63,567 bases of DNA from Zygnema cylindricum (Eukaryota; Streptophyta; Zygnematophyceae; Zygnematales; Zygnemataceae): positions 1 to 63,567 of the forward strand of contig JBBHKE010001455.1 of NCBI GenBank assembly GCA_037447655.1. The letters are read 5' to 3'. Under the pieces are notes generated by a model that ran no database searches, was not told the origin of the DNA, and worked only from the letters and a program-made list of their open reading frames with translations. Numbering within the stretch: the first letter of the stretch is position 1; each line of letters starts with the position of its first letter. Positions 24,249-35,425 of the stretch are shown here, in pieces. The translations under genes and the position numbers were made by a program.

Positions 24249-24335
24249 GAGCTGGTGGCACAGTGGTAGTGCGTTCGCAGCTAGTGCGTTCGCAGCTGAA
24301 GTGAAAGGTCCCAGGTTCGAACCCTGGCCGGCTCA
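24249..24335 (+). tRNA. tRNA-like sequence in TRIM LTR2, broken by a 15-base tandem duplication
   Basis: Same cloverleaf as in LTR1, with a perfect acceptor pairing (GAGCTGG/CCGGCTC). A duplicated 15-base segment covers the 3' D stem and 5' anticodon stem, so normal folding is lost while both promoter boxes stay intact. Confidence 0.65.
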
Positions 24336-24387
24336 ATTTACCCAAGTGTGGGACATGCCGAATCCCGGATTTCTAGGAAATCTAACA

Positions 24388-24923
24388 ATATGTACATTAA
24401 ATTCCAAGAACTTCATAATCCTAAACTTTATCCCCTTAACCAAGCTTTAAGTTGGACAAATTATGTTATAACATAAGGTGACTTTATGGAATAAAATAAC
24501 GAGCATATTGAAGACAAAAAATAAAGTTTTGCACAAAAAAACGACGTAAAAAGTACTTGAATTAACGTTTGTAGAAAAAAGACAAGGAAAATACATTCAC
24601 GTTCAAAATTATGACAATTTCCGGGAAAATGTTATCTCAAAAGGCAACAGTTATTTATAAAAATTATCACAATCACAAATAAAAAAGTCTAGGATTCCAC
24701 AACAAGTCATAGGAACAAATGGACTCCTTTAAAACGAAACAAGTGGAAATTGCAATCAGATTCTCAAAACATCATCCGTCTCTAGTATCTATAGTGTCTT
24801 TTTCTTGTTTTTATGCACCATCATACACCATTTGTCTTAACACTTCACACTTGTTTTGTCGATCCCAGTAAGAAAATGCAATCCGATTTGATGGGTAATT
24901 TACTTCAGCTAGACTAAACGCTT
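24388..24923. other. Duplicated flank downstream of WD40 copy A
   Basis: AT-rich; matches 31115-31240 and 53650-54190 in part (shared words around 'CTTCATAATCCTAAACTTTATCCCC'). No ORF of note. Confidence 0.5.
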
Positions 24924-27378
24924 TCAATTTTTTCTCTTTTTTTCGTTTTCAACTTCTTCGACCGGTTTCCATTGTTTTACAAATTTATCATCCCCTCCGG
25001 AAAAAATACTTCCATCCGAATCACAAACCAAAGCTCTCACTGGACCAGAATGTGCTTTCAAAATTGTCACACATATGGGTTTTCTCCATGTTTCTTTCCA
25101 TCCTCGAATACTTCCCTCCTCTCCCCCTGACCACAAAGTCTTGTTTTCATCCAAACACAAAGAGGAAACACTTGTCGGATGTCCCTTCCAACAGCTAAGA
25201 GACTTCCCATCTAAATCCCAACAAAAGATTTTTCCGTCGATTTGTGCTGCCCACAAAAACTCAGTTGCCACAAGTGAAATAACAAATCTTGTTGACTCGC
25301 CGAGAAATAAGTCAAGAACGTTCGACCAACGCATAATGGTTCCATCATTATGAGCTGACCATATATGTTTTCTCATATCGTTGCACATAGAAGTAACAGC
25401 CGTCATTGGATCAGTCGATCTCTAGACGCTTTGGAGTCTGGATTCACTAAAAGCAAACTCCTCCATATATGAAAGACCACCCACAAAGCATTTGTTCTTT
25501 TCTCTTGCCATAAGTGGACCTTTGATACAACTCCTTGTATCAACTTGGGATTTTAGAACCATTTCTTCCGTGACTTCAAACAACAATAGTTCTCCGCTAC
25601 TATAAGCAACCGAAAGTTCTCCCGAATGGTAAGTGAGAGCAGCCACAATACGATCTTGTTTCTTTGTAAAACATTCCTTTGTTTCTATTTTCCAATGAGA
25701 AAGGTAATCTCCGCCAATCAAAATATTTCCGTCGCCGGTCAAGATCAGATCACGAATACCATAAGCGACACTTATATCTGTGGCTGCAGTCATGTTCAGT
25801 TGTTTTTCGATCTGTGAACAACCAACAAGAAAAAAAATAAAAGGCAAAAAAAAAGTGGATCAGTAAATGTTGGCGAGTAAAATTTCAGGCGATACCCGAT
25901 ATTCACCGCAATGCACAATTTGAGGTGATATACGACATCACCTAATATTCAGAGTAAAGTACGACTGACGTGATACGCGAATTCAGTCCGAAGATTCGAT
26001 TTCAATGACGCTTCATGATATAGCTTCACCGATCTACCACAGGAAAACTGGCAAACCGTCGGATATCTAACAAGTTGGATAACACATTTAAATGACATAT
26101 AATTCAGTTTTAGCCAGGCACTTGCACAGGTGTCATTATGTCATTGGTCAGCGTTTAGCCTTACACTTATTGAATGGTGCAGCAACAGGCTAGACAAAGG
26201 AAGGTACACAAGTTCCAGAAGGTACACAAAGGTGTAGTCTTCATATGTCACATAGAACACATTGACATGTTCAATTGTAGATCACTAATAGCAAAGACCA
26301 GATTTATGGTAGATTGACAGGTGTTACAAGTGTTGAGTATGTCATGGTAATCTCCGTTACTATAGCTCACTATTGCTCACTATAGCTTGGCTATATGACC
26401 ACTTGACTAGTAGCGTGACTACAAGGCTTGATGTCAACATCCGTTGACTCAAATGGCTGATCCATAGTTTCAATAACAGTCGTATCTACATAAAATAAAT
26501 CAAAATTTGCTCGGATACACGTAAGTCTCTATGTTTAATCCCCAAAATTCAAGTTTCCTTCCAAAGAAAACCCTCTTAAGTTTTATTTAAGGTCTATAAT
26601 GTTATACCATAATTCAAGTGAAGTCTCACATATGCAAGTCTCAAGTCGTACATTTGCGATTCTTCCAAATAGAATAGGAAATAGCAAAGATCACCTTTGA
26701 GTTACCCAGCTTCACTTCCTTGTAAGTCGAGATTTCGAGACTCTTTCTTTTTAACTCCTTTTGTAGCAAGTCTATGTCCTCCATGATTTTTGCAATTTCA
26801 ATTTTATATTTTTTCGTATCTGCTTTACTCTCCAAAGCTTTTTTCAATTGATTTTCTTTCATACTTTTCTGCAAGCTAAGAATTTTCTTCTTTTGAACAG
26901 CATATAAGGAGGTAACGTATTCTGGTTGTAAAGGAATCCGATTGTTCTGCATCGCAGATTCTATCGTATTTTCAGACATTTTGAGTGGATCTAAGAACTC
27001 ACATACACCGATGATAGCTTTTTCACTCACGGTTGGATATCGCTCTAGCAAAGAATCTACCACAGTATATACAGTGTCACAATTTTCCCTCGCTTTAAGA
27101 GGAATGGATTCCAATAATGTTGTAAAATCTCCGATTTCAAAATCTTCTTTATGTGACATTGCCCACAAGAGGTAATTGTCAATGAGCGTTACAAAATATT
27201 TTTGGTTCTTGGAAGGTTCTTCATCGCCATTTTGATCCGTAAAACTCTTAAAATGTCGAGAGACGAGATTCAAAATCGAATCGTTTGACAAACCTTGAAT
27301 TTCCGGTAATGTCAACTCATCCAATTTTTTAGTCAAAATTTGAGAGAGAGCAAAGGGTGCCATGAATATCAACTTCAA
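24924..27378 (-). pseudogene. NPH3-WD40 gene copy A, one nonsense codon
   Basis: Two minus-strand exons: 26695-27378 (228 codons, NPH3-like domain plus coiled coil, GTGATC donor) and 24924-25811 (WD40, CAG acceptor at 25812-25814). They are in phase across an 883-base intron. The sequence follows intact copy C closely. In the WD40 exon an in-frame TAG at 25422-25424 stands where copy C has Trp (DWRST), so a single TGG-to-TAG change truncates the product after the third blade; everything downstream stays open to a terminal extension rich in Lys/Glu. Either a recently dead gene or one read only to the stop. Orientation and flanks match copies B and C. Confidence 0.82.
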
Positions 27379-28236
27379 TACTAAACAGGATATGAAAAAG
27401 AAAGAAACGGAAAACTAAAGAACGGAAAAAAAATTCAAAACGATTGTTTCACCACTTATAATCCTTTCTGTAAAGGTATTTAACTTCCAGCATAGTTTAT
27501 ACAACTAGAAGAAAACAAAGTATGGACAAAAAAAATTAGAATAGCTATATGCCACAACAGGTCCAGAAGGTAACAATCCTTTTATGAAGACAATATATGA
27601 TTTCTTTCCTTTGATTTTATTTTCCCTTCTTATTTCATTTCTCTGTTCACAGCTGACCAAGATTCACAGGAAGCAGGATCGGCTACTGTGGTGGTTTGTC
27701 TCAGTTTTAATTCCTGGCAATAGCTTTCCTATTATATACCAAGTGTGACGTGACGCTGTACTTCCCTCTGGTGACTCATCGCGCCGATCTATGACTTTGG
27801 ACGGTGCAGATCTGCTGTCACCGTCGCAAACATCTGTGACATGCTACATCCGCCGCATGTCTTTATTATTCAATTCGACGGCCTCGATTTCTTGTTGGGC
27901 TACATCGGGACTATTTGGTTTCAAGTTCGGCTTTTTTTGAGAAAGGCGATGAGACGCAAAGATTCACATGCAAAAGATAGAAGATTGGGGATAGCCGAGG
28001 AAATCAGACGGACCTGTTATTTTATGCCACGTGTACTTTACAGAAAGGCAGAAAAAGCAGTTTGCATTGAAATCGCCGGTGAAAATTTGAACAAGCAGTT
28101 GTGAAAAGGAATCTGATTGGCCCAAAGTTGATTGTGCCGCGTAAATTAGCCGAAAAAGAAAAGTTTTTTCACATGTTTTTGTTTTCCCCGGGCTTCATTT
28201 TCGTTTTGTTTGTATTAGCCACGTGGCGAACTTTTT
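27379..28236. other. Duplicated upstream flank of NPH3-WD40 copy A
   Basis: Corresponds to 48046-49300 and 56801-57480. It holds a decayed version of a minus-strand ORF that is open in copies B and C (KSLPDNILRS..LLDANKEM in C, 57100-57221). In A it has a deletion and stops (about 27590-27730). It could be a leader exon, a neighbouring gene, or non-coding conservation. Confidence 0.4.
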
Positions 28237-28458
28237 ATGGCAAATTATGATTCGGTTCATGCGATGGAACCAGCCGTGGCTTCATTTTTCAAAAAAAGCG
28301 AAACCTGGAAAGCAAAGGTGCCCAATCCTGTACTTCAAGTACAAAAGGCGTACTTTTTCACACGCCCACTCGGTAAAAAAGTGTACGGAATGTTCAATGC
28401 ACCATCATCATACTTTATCGAATCCGCAAAGTTTGTACGGCTATTGGGAATCCTCTAG
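28237..28458 (+). CDS. Possible small ORF (73 codons), duplicated at about 50300-50540
   Basis: Begins at an ATG and reads MANYDSVHAMEPAVASFF, with NPVLQVQKAYFFTRPLGKK in the middle. The related stretch at 50300-50540 keeps the words LQVQKAYFFTRPLG but is frame-broken. No family recognised. Conservation of the middle peptide may just reflect recent DNA duplication. Confidence 0.25.
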   Translation: MANYDSVHAMEPAVASFFKKSETWKAKVPNPVLQVQKAYFFTRPLGKKVYGMFNAPSSYFIESAKFVRLLGIL

Positions 28459-29213
28459 GAAACGAAATGCGCCAATGAGTGTCCTGCTTTCCTTGTGAAA
28501 AGTTCACAAAATCTTCGGCGACATGCCGCGCTTTGCTTTTTAGTGATGCCACGTGGCGAGATTACAGTACAGTACTTTAATGTGATTACGGTCAGTAATT
28601 AGACCCCTACTGTACCAGATTAAAATGTTCGGCATTGGAGAATGACGTGGCATGTTTGAATCTGCCACGTGGTCCACTGTAACAGTGACATAAAGTGATT
28701 TGCGCTTGTTTGAGTGCGCCCTCCTGTGCCATTTTCCTGTCCGTACAGCTTCAAATCGTCGTTCGTACACTGTCATATCGTCATCCTTCGATTTAACATC
28801 GTCATCCGTACAGTTTCACTCCCTCGTTCTTATATGAGTTTTGGAGCTAGAACACCCAAAAATTGCTAATCTGCATCTGAGATGCGTCTTCCCTTTTCAT
28901 TCCCTTCTACACTAAATGAGGTGCTGGACCTCTCCTTCACCTCTTATGACCATGTCACCTTCGTGACTTGCCTTTCCTGTGCTCCCTTTGACATTGCAAT
29001 GAATGGTCTATCTTCTAGCTTTGGTTTCCCATGAAACCATTCTCATCCCTTTTGTCGTTTGCAGGCTCTGTCATTGCACGAATTGGCAATGTCGTCACTT
29101 GGGACACAATGCTCGGATTCAATTGCTTCTCATAGGCCACAATTCCACACTAAGTGTGCCCATAATATCTTAGTTTGGAACGATCCCATTAGCTCCTGGC
29201 TGGCCGCGGGCTA

Positions 29214-29406
29214 CACCGTGTATCACTATCAGTGACATCTTTTCTCCGTACACTCTTGTCCGATTTTCACATGGAGACCGGCAATCGGAAGGTGGGAATC
29301 TTGGATTGTAATGGCAACCGTTAGATCCATAATAGGACAAACGTGTACGGAGAAAAGATGTTTTAAGTGGCAAAAAAAACATTAACATTAATAGCCATAC
29401 ACGGTG
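29214..29406. mobile_element. 193-base MITE with TA target (Tc1/mariner-like)
   Basis: Terminal inverted repeats CACCGTGTAT / ATACACGGTG, flanked on both sides by TA. Subterminal inverted words (CATCTTTTCTCCGTACAC and its complement) extend the hairpin. The sister duplication at about 51880 has the unoccupied site, which supports a TA duplication. A relative lies at 58289-58505. Confidence 0.8.
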
Positions 29407-30030
29407 TAGTGTAGACATGTGCCACGTATACACGCGGAGCAATGCCTTTATGGGGGAATTACAAACTAGTGCAGGAATGGGAGAAGACTAGATACCAACA
29501 GAGAGGGTAGGCAGGATAAAACAACTTTGAATTGATTGATAGCCAAGTAGAAATTACAATGGGTTTCAGGAAAATGTTCTAAATAAAATTGAGTTCTCCT
29601 TTTTATCCTAAATGTCTAATTTGTGAGAATGTACAATGTCTTTATCCACGTGACACCATTGCGTAATAAAATATGTTGCAAAGAAATGTCTTACTTCTAT
29701 GCTATGCTCTCTATTTATGTGATGATGCACCCCTTTCCAATGGTCGAATGTGAGACTGCCACGTGTATGATTTCAAGCCGCGCACCAAATTGTGTCCGTT
29801 TTCCGTACAACCTGTATTTCATCGAATCTTCACTAGATTCCGTACATCCCGATTCGTCCATCCGTACAATATAGTCTCGTCGATTTCCCATGTATCAATA
29901 TCGACCGATATCGCAAAACCGACATTAACAATGAACCCAACAAGAACAAATTCGACATTTAATTGCATTAACTAGAAAATAAACTAAAAGTGGATTGAAG
30001 TAAAGCAAAGAAGATTAGTTTTAGACATTA

Positions 30031-30517
30031 AAAACCAAGAGTATACCTGACATATCATCATCAGCTGAACTGCGATAATGAATGTAATATACATTACTAA
30101 AAATTTGCATTATTAACGCTAATTTTAACATACTAGACTCTACATCCAATTCCAACATTAAAGTTTTTGTTGGGAAAAAATAGTACAAATAAGATAATGT
30201 ATCCTGTACGCCAAAACATTCAATGGCATCAATGTATTCAAATGTGCAAAAGATGTGACTTATCACAAACATTAAATTATATTCAGGAAGTTTTGACATC
30301 GAATCCCAAAAAAAACTAACTTTACTTCAAAGTTAACCTGCAATTCGATAGTTTTCCGTTCAAAGTAAGAAAATTCTCTCGCTGTAAGGAAATTTAAAAT
30401 AACGCGCCCATAAAGTTCTTCCGACCTTAGAAAGTCCAAACTCAAAAAAAAAAAAGGTTTCGGGTGTGCCTCTTGTAGTTCCTCCATTTTATGTTCAACA
30501 TTATTTACGATACCCAA
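30031..30517 (-). CDS. Two putative exons of an unrecognised gene, conserved in a duplicate
   Basis: Minus-strand readings are 30517 down to about 30351 (EELYGRVILNFLTAREFSYF, GT donor after TIELQ) and 30299 down to 30031 (FGVQDTLSYLYYFF, donor GTATAC after DDMSG). The first keeps its frame in the duplicate at 52796-52999 (EEFYGRVIFNFLTAREVAYF); the second is stop-ridden there. I recognise no domain. The gene would lie just downstream of NPH3-WD40 on the same strand in each repeat unit. Confidence 0.35.
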
Positions 30518-31019
30518 CAGTGCTCATCCCTTCAACATCAATCTTAAACACCAAAAAATAATTTATTCATATAATTCCATTTTTACAAATTACTTTTTTT
30601 CTTTTTAACGGAGAATTAGTTAACGGTCTCCTCTGTCATATGTCACATCACGATTAATAATCCAAAAACTATGTGACGAGGAGAAGTCATTTTGAGTGCC
30701 CAAAATATTTAACAGTAGTAGCAATAAGCACTGGACATCGGTACACCCGCTCCCCCTCCTTTTCTCCCTCTCCTCTCTCTCAAACACCTACTTCATACAT
30801 TGTCGGGTAATAAGAATCTGCTCTAATCACCTCCTTTCCCTCTTTGACAGATGTCTTCCTAACAACATTGCCCTATATTTTCCATTTCTCTTTACCACTC
30901 CCTCCCTCTATCAAGTCCTGCAAAAAATCAGCACCACCTCCTCATCCCCCCCAAAAACTACACACTGTATGTGATTTTTTTCACAAATATTCAGACTGTT
31001 AAATCAGAATGTTGAATAC

Positions 31020-31115
31020 CGGTGACTAAGTTAAATATACATACATACATACATATGTATACATAAATTTACATATATATATATTAATATTATATTATAT
31101 GCATATACATATGTA
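31020..31115. repeat. (CATA)n/(AT)n microsatellite
   Basis: ATACATACATAC followed by ATAT repeats; positional equivalent of the tracts at 23678 and 53500. Confidence 0.9.
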
Positions 31116-31242
31116 GCCAAAAACTTCATAATCCTAAACTTTATCCCCTTCTTCAAGCTTTAAAGGAAACATCTGACATAAAGTAACTAACGAACACATT
31201 TATGGTAAAAAAGAAATGTTTGCACAAAAAAAAGACTATTAA

Positions 31243-31374
31243 GCTACGACGCTTGAATATCCGATATTCACCGCAATGTACAATCCGAGGAGATATATGA
31301 CATCACCCAATATTTAAAGTACGAACTGACGTACTACTCGAATTCAATCCAGGGATTCATTTCAGCTACTATAC
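31243..31374. repeat. Orphan fragment of the NPH3-WD40 intron
   Basis: Closely matches the intron sequence at 46650-46775 and 55135-55250 (words such as GATATTCACCGCAATGTAC), but no WD40 exon lies beside it. It shows that a fourth copy existed and lost its WD40 exon. Confidence 0.7.
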
Positions 31375-31690
31375 ATGATGTCGTGCATGAGCATACAACC
31401 GTGTGTAACATTGATCACACCCACCCAGGGATTCATATCAGCTACTATACATGATGTCGTGCATGAGCATACAACCGTGTGTAACATTCATCACACCCAG
31501 CTAGCGTTGACAGTAAACATCAGAAAAGGTATGAATCCCACTTATGTTCGGTGGTCAAGACCACGACCAGAGTACAGAAAATATATACCAACCGAAATAT
31601 CAATGAATCAGCCCAAGAAAGCAAGCAAGCAAACAAATAAAAGTACAAAGACAAGTCCAATAGGTAAATATGAAAAAGGAAAGTCCAACT
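31355..31690 (-). mobile_element. Gypsy-family LTR fragment with a tandem duplication
   Basis: Matches 36745-36960 (GTGCATGAGCATACAAC...AAAACAAACAAATAAA). Its left part, about 66-75 bases beginning GGGATTCAT, is tandemly duplicated at 31355-31500. Orientation is inferred from the 36.7-38.7 kb gypsy remnant, where the LTR follows pol on the minus strand. Confidence 0.55.
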
Positions 31691-32168
31691 AGCAGACAAC
31701 AGACTCACCTTAACCGACTGAATCCGCGGAGAAATCCAACACTCTCAAGTTAGAGGAAAAAGGAGACAAGCGACGGAAACCGTGCACTAGCAACAATAAA
31801 ACACATGATTCACACACTAGAATTCATAGACCACTGCAAGTGAGACACAGTCTAGAGGGAAACCTTGCAGACTTGCTTGCGCCGGTAGATTAGATAAGGG
31901 CTTTAGTACAAAAAAAAGAGAAAAGAAAGCTCAGAGACAACAGCTAGCCAAAGACTAAGGATCTAAAGAGCGAAATCCTGACTCAATAACTAACTGATAC
32001 TAAATATGATGCTGAAAAATGCCAACTGAAACAAAAAGGTTCAACAAATCCCGAGAATGCAGATTTGCCAGAAAACAACAACTCTCCAATGTTGGATTAC
32101 AGTGCTGTAATTTGCAACTATTCCTACGCAGCCACATGGCTTTTATCCTATGCTTTTGCCTATCGAAC
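31691..32168. other. Unassigned sequence between LTR fragments
   Basis: No ORF, repeat or exon recognised; probably further retrotransposon interior. Confidence 0.3.
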
Positions 32169-32369
32169 TGTTGATATTTGTGTATTTTCTAGGTCAGTAT
32201 TATGATAAGAAAAAGTTATAGGGCATTCTGCCTCTAACTCCCTTCTACAAGCCCCCACACTTGTTGAAGTCACTGAAGGCTGGGTAGGGAGATAGAGCCA
32301 TGGCTGCCTTAAGCTTTTTAGAGAGACAGGTAGCACAAAACAGATAGGTTTACTAAAATTATTGACAAA

Positions 32370-32445
32370 CCCAGGAATTGATCCTGGTACCTATGGTTTG
32401 TCTAAGTAGCCGTTCGCTTTGTCCGTTATGTCTACGTCTAGTGCC
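32370..32445 (-). other. tRNA-like module antisense in the 5' repeat of the gag-only element
   Basis: On the minus strand the stretch has an A-box-like TAACGGACAAAGCG and, 45 bases on, a T-arm CCAGG-ATCAATT-CCTGG followed by GTTTGTCA, the layout of a tRNA 3' half. The acceptor pairing is partial. The same module is at about 35350-35425 and, diverged, in the Copia LTR at 39485-39565. Confidence 0.45.
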
Positions 32446-33330
32446 AAGGTGTATGAGGTTTGATTCATATATAAATAGTCACGTGTAGACTAATTCGTTA
32501 AACGAGGAATAATTACGTAGTGCATGGAGACAGTTTTAGATAGTACGGAGTACGGTTTCAATGTATTTTATGAAACGAATATTGCGCAAATGTTTTCGAC
32601 CGCGAAACAAATACCGCGCATCTAATTTCAACGCCTAGATTTATAGCCAGTTTTGATCCGACGGCCACGATAGGCGCCGTGATCACGGAAGAAGTACTTT
32701 TGGCGTTTTTCGGTCATCACCATGTTAAATGACACGTGACGTGATGACATTGGATTGCGCCAACTCCGAAGATTACAGGAACAAATCCCGATTTGACACG
32801 TGTCGACATTTTGGCCATGTTGTACGATGGCCGTACAGAAAGTACATCGGCACCTATACTTTTCTATACGACACAATAATTCGATTGGTGCTCTACGTCA
32901 ATAGATAGAGTTTTAGAGAGGGAATAGGACTTAGAATATTAAGTAGTTAGCAGCCTCTCTCCAAGAGAGCTCGTGTACAAAAGGTCATCTTTGACCATTC
33001 ATAACTACTAATTTACTAGACCATTTTCAGTGATTCTTCTTGCTGCAAACTCAGGGGAGTCCACGCTACACAAGGATGTAGTCGGTCAGAGTTTTTGCCT
33101 GCCAAGGTGGCTGCATTTCTAAGGGAAATTCAAAGTGGGTGAATGTGTCCAAAACTCATATTCTAACTTTGCATTCTGTGGTGGAACTAAGCACACACAA
33201 AGTCTTATTTCACAAGGGTGAAGCTATAATGGGTCTTTGATTGTCAAGTGGTCAGTCATTTGGGTTTATATCAACTTGGAGTCGGCACTATCTAGAAAAG
33301 CTTTTTTTGGATTTGCGATTTATGTGGGCA

Positions 33331-34497
33331 ATGGAGCACACAAAGTTTCAAGTTATGGGCCCACCATCTGAGGTGCCTATGTTTGATGGAACATACTTTA
33401 CTTATTGGGAGTTTATAATGGAGGGATTGCTTTTCGAAAAGCACTTATGGGGAATTGTTTCGGGACAAGTGAGGTGTCTGCCACCAAGTTTTGGTGGAGC
33501 TCACTACGGAGATTCATCTTGGGCTTCTTTGAAAACCAACCGGATTTCACATGCAACGGAAGGTGAAGGGAAAATCATTGCCATGGAAGGGGGAAAAGGG
33601 AAATAAGGAAAATGGACACCTATGGTGAGGGGAGCTAGGCTCTCATCTATGGTACCACTGGTAGGGATTAAAACTGAAGAAAATGACAGAAAATTATGGG
33701 AATACAAAAGCACTATAGCCAAGCATCTCATACTTTGAAACGTGTCTAAGTCCATAGCTATCACTCTTATAAACTTAAAGAAGTCTTCAAAGATATGGGA
33801 AGCACTAAGTCAGATTTATAAAACTGAAACTATTCAAAGGCAGCAATTAGTAAAAGAAGAAATAGATGCCTATGTTTATAAAGGCGGTAGCATGATAGAG
33901 TTTTGCAATGATATTGCTGCGCTATATGTGGAGCTAGCTAGTGCGGGATATGTAGAATGTGAGGGGAGGAAAATTAATACACTACTTATGAAACTCCCAG
34001 ATGAGTATGAAAACATCATTTGTCGTATACAGGCAATGGATGGCTCCTCATGTACTTGGAGCTTTACCATGGGGATAATTCTTGTGAGGGAAAGCACTTT
34101 AGAGCTTCGTAGGGGAAGTGACAGAGTGAATGCATTTACAACTGGTGGTGATTGGCGGAAGCGTGATAAGAGGAACGGCAATGACAAGCGGAAACGTGAT
34201 GAGAGGAAGAAAGACAAAGGTAAACCTTATCAGAACTTTGGTAAAAAGAGAGGGAGAGGAAAAGAAACGAGAGCTTTGAAAAAAAGGGTTTGCTTCTTTT
34301 GTAGGGAACCGGGTCATTATATAGAGGAATGCCCTTGTTTGGAAGAACTTAGAAGTTGGAATGTGGATGATGAGAAAGAAGGGGAAGAGGAGAAAGAGGA
34401 TGAACATATGTTGGAGCTTCTCCGCATCAATAGTATGGGAAAGAGAGAAAAACACACAGAAATTCAACGTAAGCAAAGTGTGCTTTTGGAGGTATAA
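33331..34497 (+). pseudogene. gag pseudogene of the gag-only element
   Basis: The frame opens at MEHTKFQVMGPPSE and has the Copia-type gag core (FDGTYFTYWEFIMEGLL; KKSSKIWEALSQIY; LLMKLPDEYENII), then a basic stretch and a CCHC zinc knuckle (CFFCREPGHYIEEC, about 34291-34332). In-frame stops at 33604-33606 (TAA) and 33736-33738 (TGA) split it. The long acidic reading after 34497 (EEILEGVQNIED and on to about 34784) has no recognised domain. The product would package element RNA into particles. Confidence 0.7.
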
Positions 34498-35349
34498 GGG
34501 AAGTAATGAGAGAGGAGATACTTGAGGGAGTTCAAAATATTGAGGATAGTTTCATAGATATTTTGGAAACAGAAAACTGGTCGGAAAAGGAGACTCCAAC
34601 GGATTCTGAGGAAAGGGGAGAAGTGAAACTAGAAGGGATTCTAAAGGATAGGGGAGAAGATGATTATTTAATGAAAAGTATAGGGGAGGAGAAATATTTA
34701 TTGGGAATAAATTTAGAAAGTGAGAGTGGGAAAGATTCCATGGGAGAGAGTGAGGAAAGTTCATTTTTTGGGGTAATGGGTTAGACATCACTAAAGGAAG
34801 TGATGGTATTTATGAAGGTGTGCCTGTAAAAGGGTTAACATCTGGGTGTATGTTGCAGATTGGAGATGGGATTGGCTGTTTGAATTGGAAGAGGGAAATT
34901 GGGTTTGGTGTGAATGGAAAAGAGATGAGGTGGATAAAATCTTTGCTCGAATTTATGAAAAGTGGGATGCTAAATAAAATGTGTGATGCAATTATTATTT
35001 CGGTTCATCTAAAGCACTGTTTCAAATGCGAGAGTGTTTTTTTAAATCTTTATGAAAAGAAAAGGAAAAGAAAAAAAAATAAAGAGGGAGAGAGAGTGTT
35101 TGTTTATTTGTGTGAGGGAGTCGAAATGAAAACATACTAGAAAATAAGGGGAGTGTTGATATTTGAGTATTTTCTAGGTTTGTATGATGATAAGAAAAAG
35201 GTAGAGGGCAGTCTGCCTCTAACTCCCTTCTCCAAGCCCCCACACTTGTTGTAGTCATTGAAGGTTGGGTAAGGAGATAGAGCCATGGCTGCCTAAAGCT
35301 TTTTAGAGAGACAAGTAGCAGAAAACAGATAGGTTTACTAAAATTATTG

Positions 35350-35425
35350 ACAAACCCAGGAATTGATCCTGGTACCTATGGTTCGTCTAAGTAACCGTTC
35401 GCTTTGTCCGTTAGGTCTACGACTA
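35350..35425 (-). other. tRNA-like module antisense in the 3' repeat of the gag-only element
   Basis: Second copy of the module described for 32370-32445; A-box-like CCTAACGGACAAAGC and the intact T-arm stem CCAGG/CCTGG are retained. Confidence 0.45.

Larger units (their letters stand above)
23859..24387 (+). mobile_element. TRIM (miniature LTR retrotransposon) whose LTRs contain a tRNA-like sequence
   Basis: LTR1 (23859-24086, 228 bases) and LTR2 (24144-24387, 244 bases) begin TGTTGGATTGG and end ATCTAACA. Between them is a 57-base interior: a primer-binding site TGGTATCGGAGC at 24087 directly after LTR1, and a polypurine tract (GTGAGGGGGGG) directly before LTR2. The element is flanked by a perfect 5-base target duplication ATATG (23854-23858 and 24388-24392). 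There is no coding capacity, which defines a TRIM. LTR2 is longer by a 15-base tandem duplication and one base. Inside each LTR is a 72-base sequence that folds as a tRNA cloverleaf. A solo LTR of the family is at 55654-55890. Confidence 0.93.
28885..31240. repeat. Segmental duplication R, copy 1
   Basis: Colinear with 51520-53700 over more than 2 kb (for example the words around 'GATGATGCACCCCTTTCC' at 29720 and 52170). A shorter third copy precedes NPH3-WD40 copy A (about 23480-23680). Copy 1 carries a MITE at 29214-29406 that copy 2 lacks. On the minus strand it holds two possible exons (30031-30299 and 30351-30517). Confidence 0.8.

Noticed and set aside
29623-29975. Plus-strand ORF conserved between R copies (29623-29874 and 52075-52443)
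   Set aside because: The frame carries different ends and indels in the two copies, and no splice or domain signal is seen. The similarity is explained by DNA duplication.
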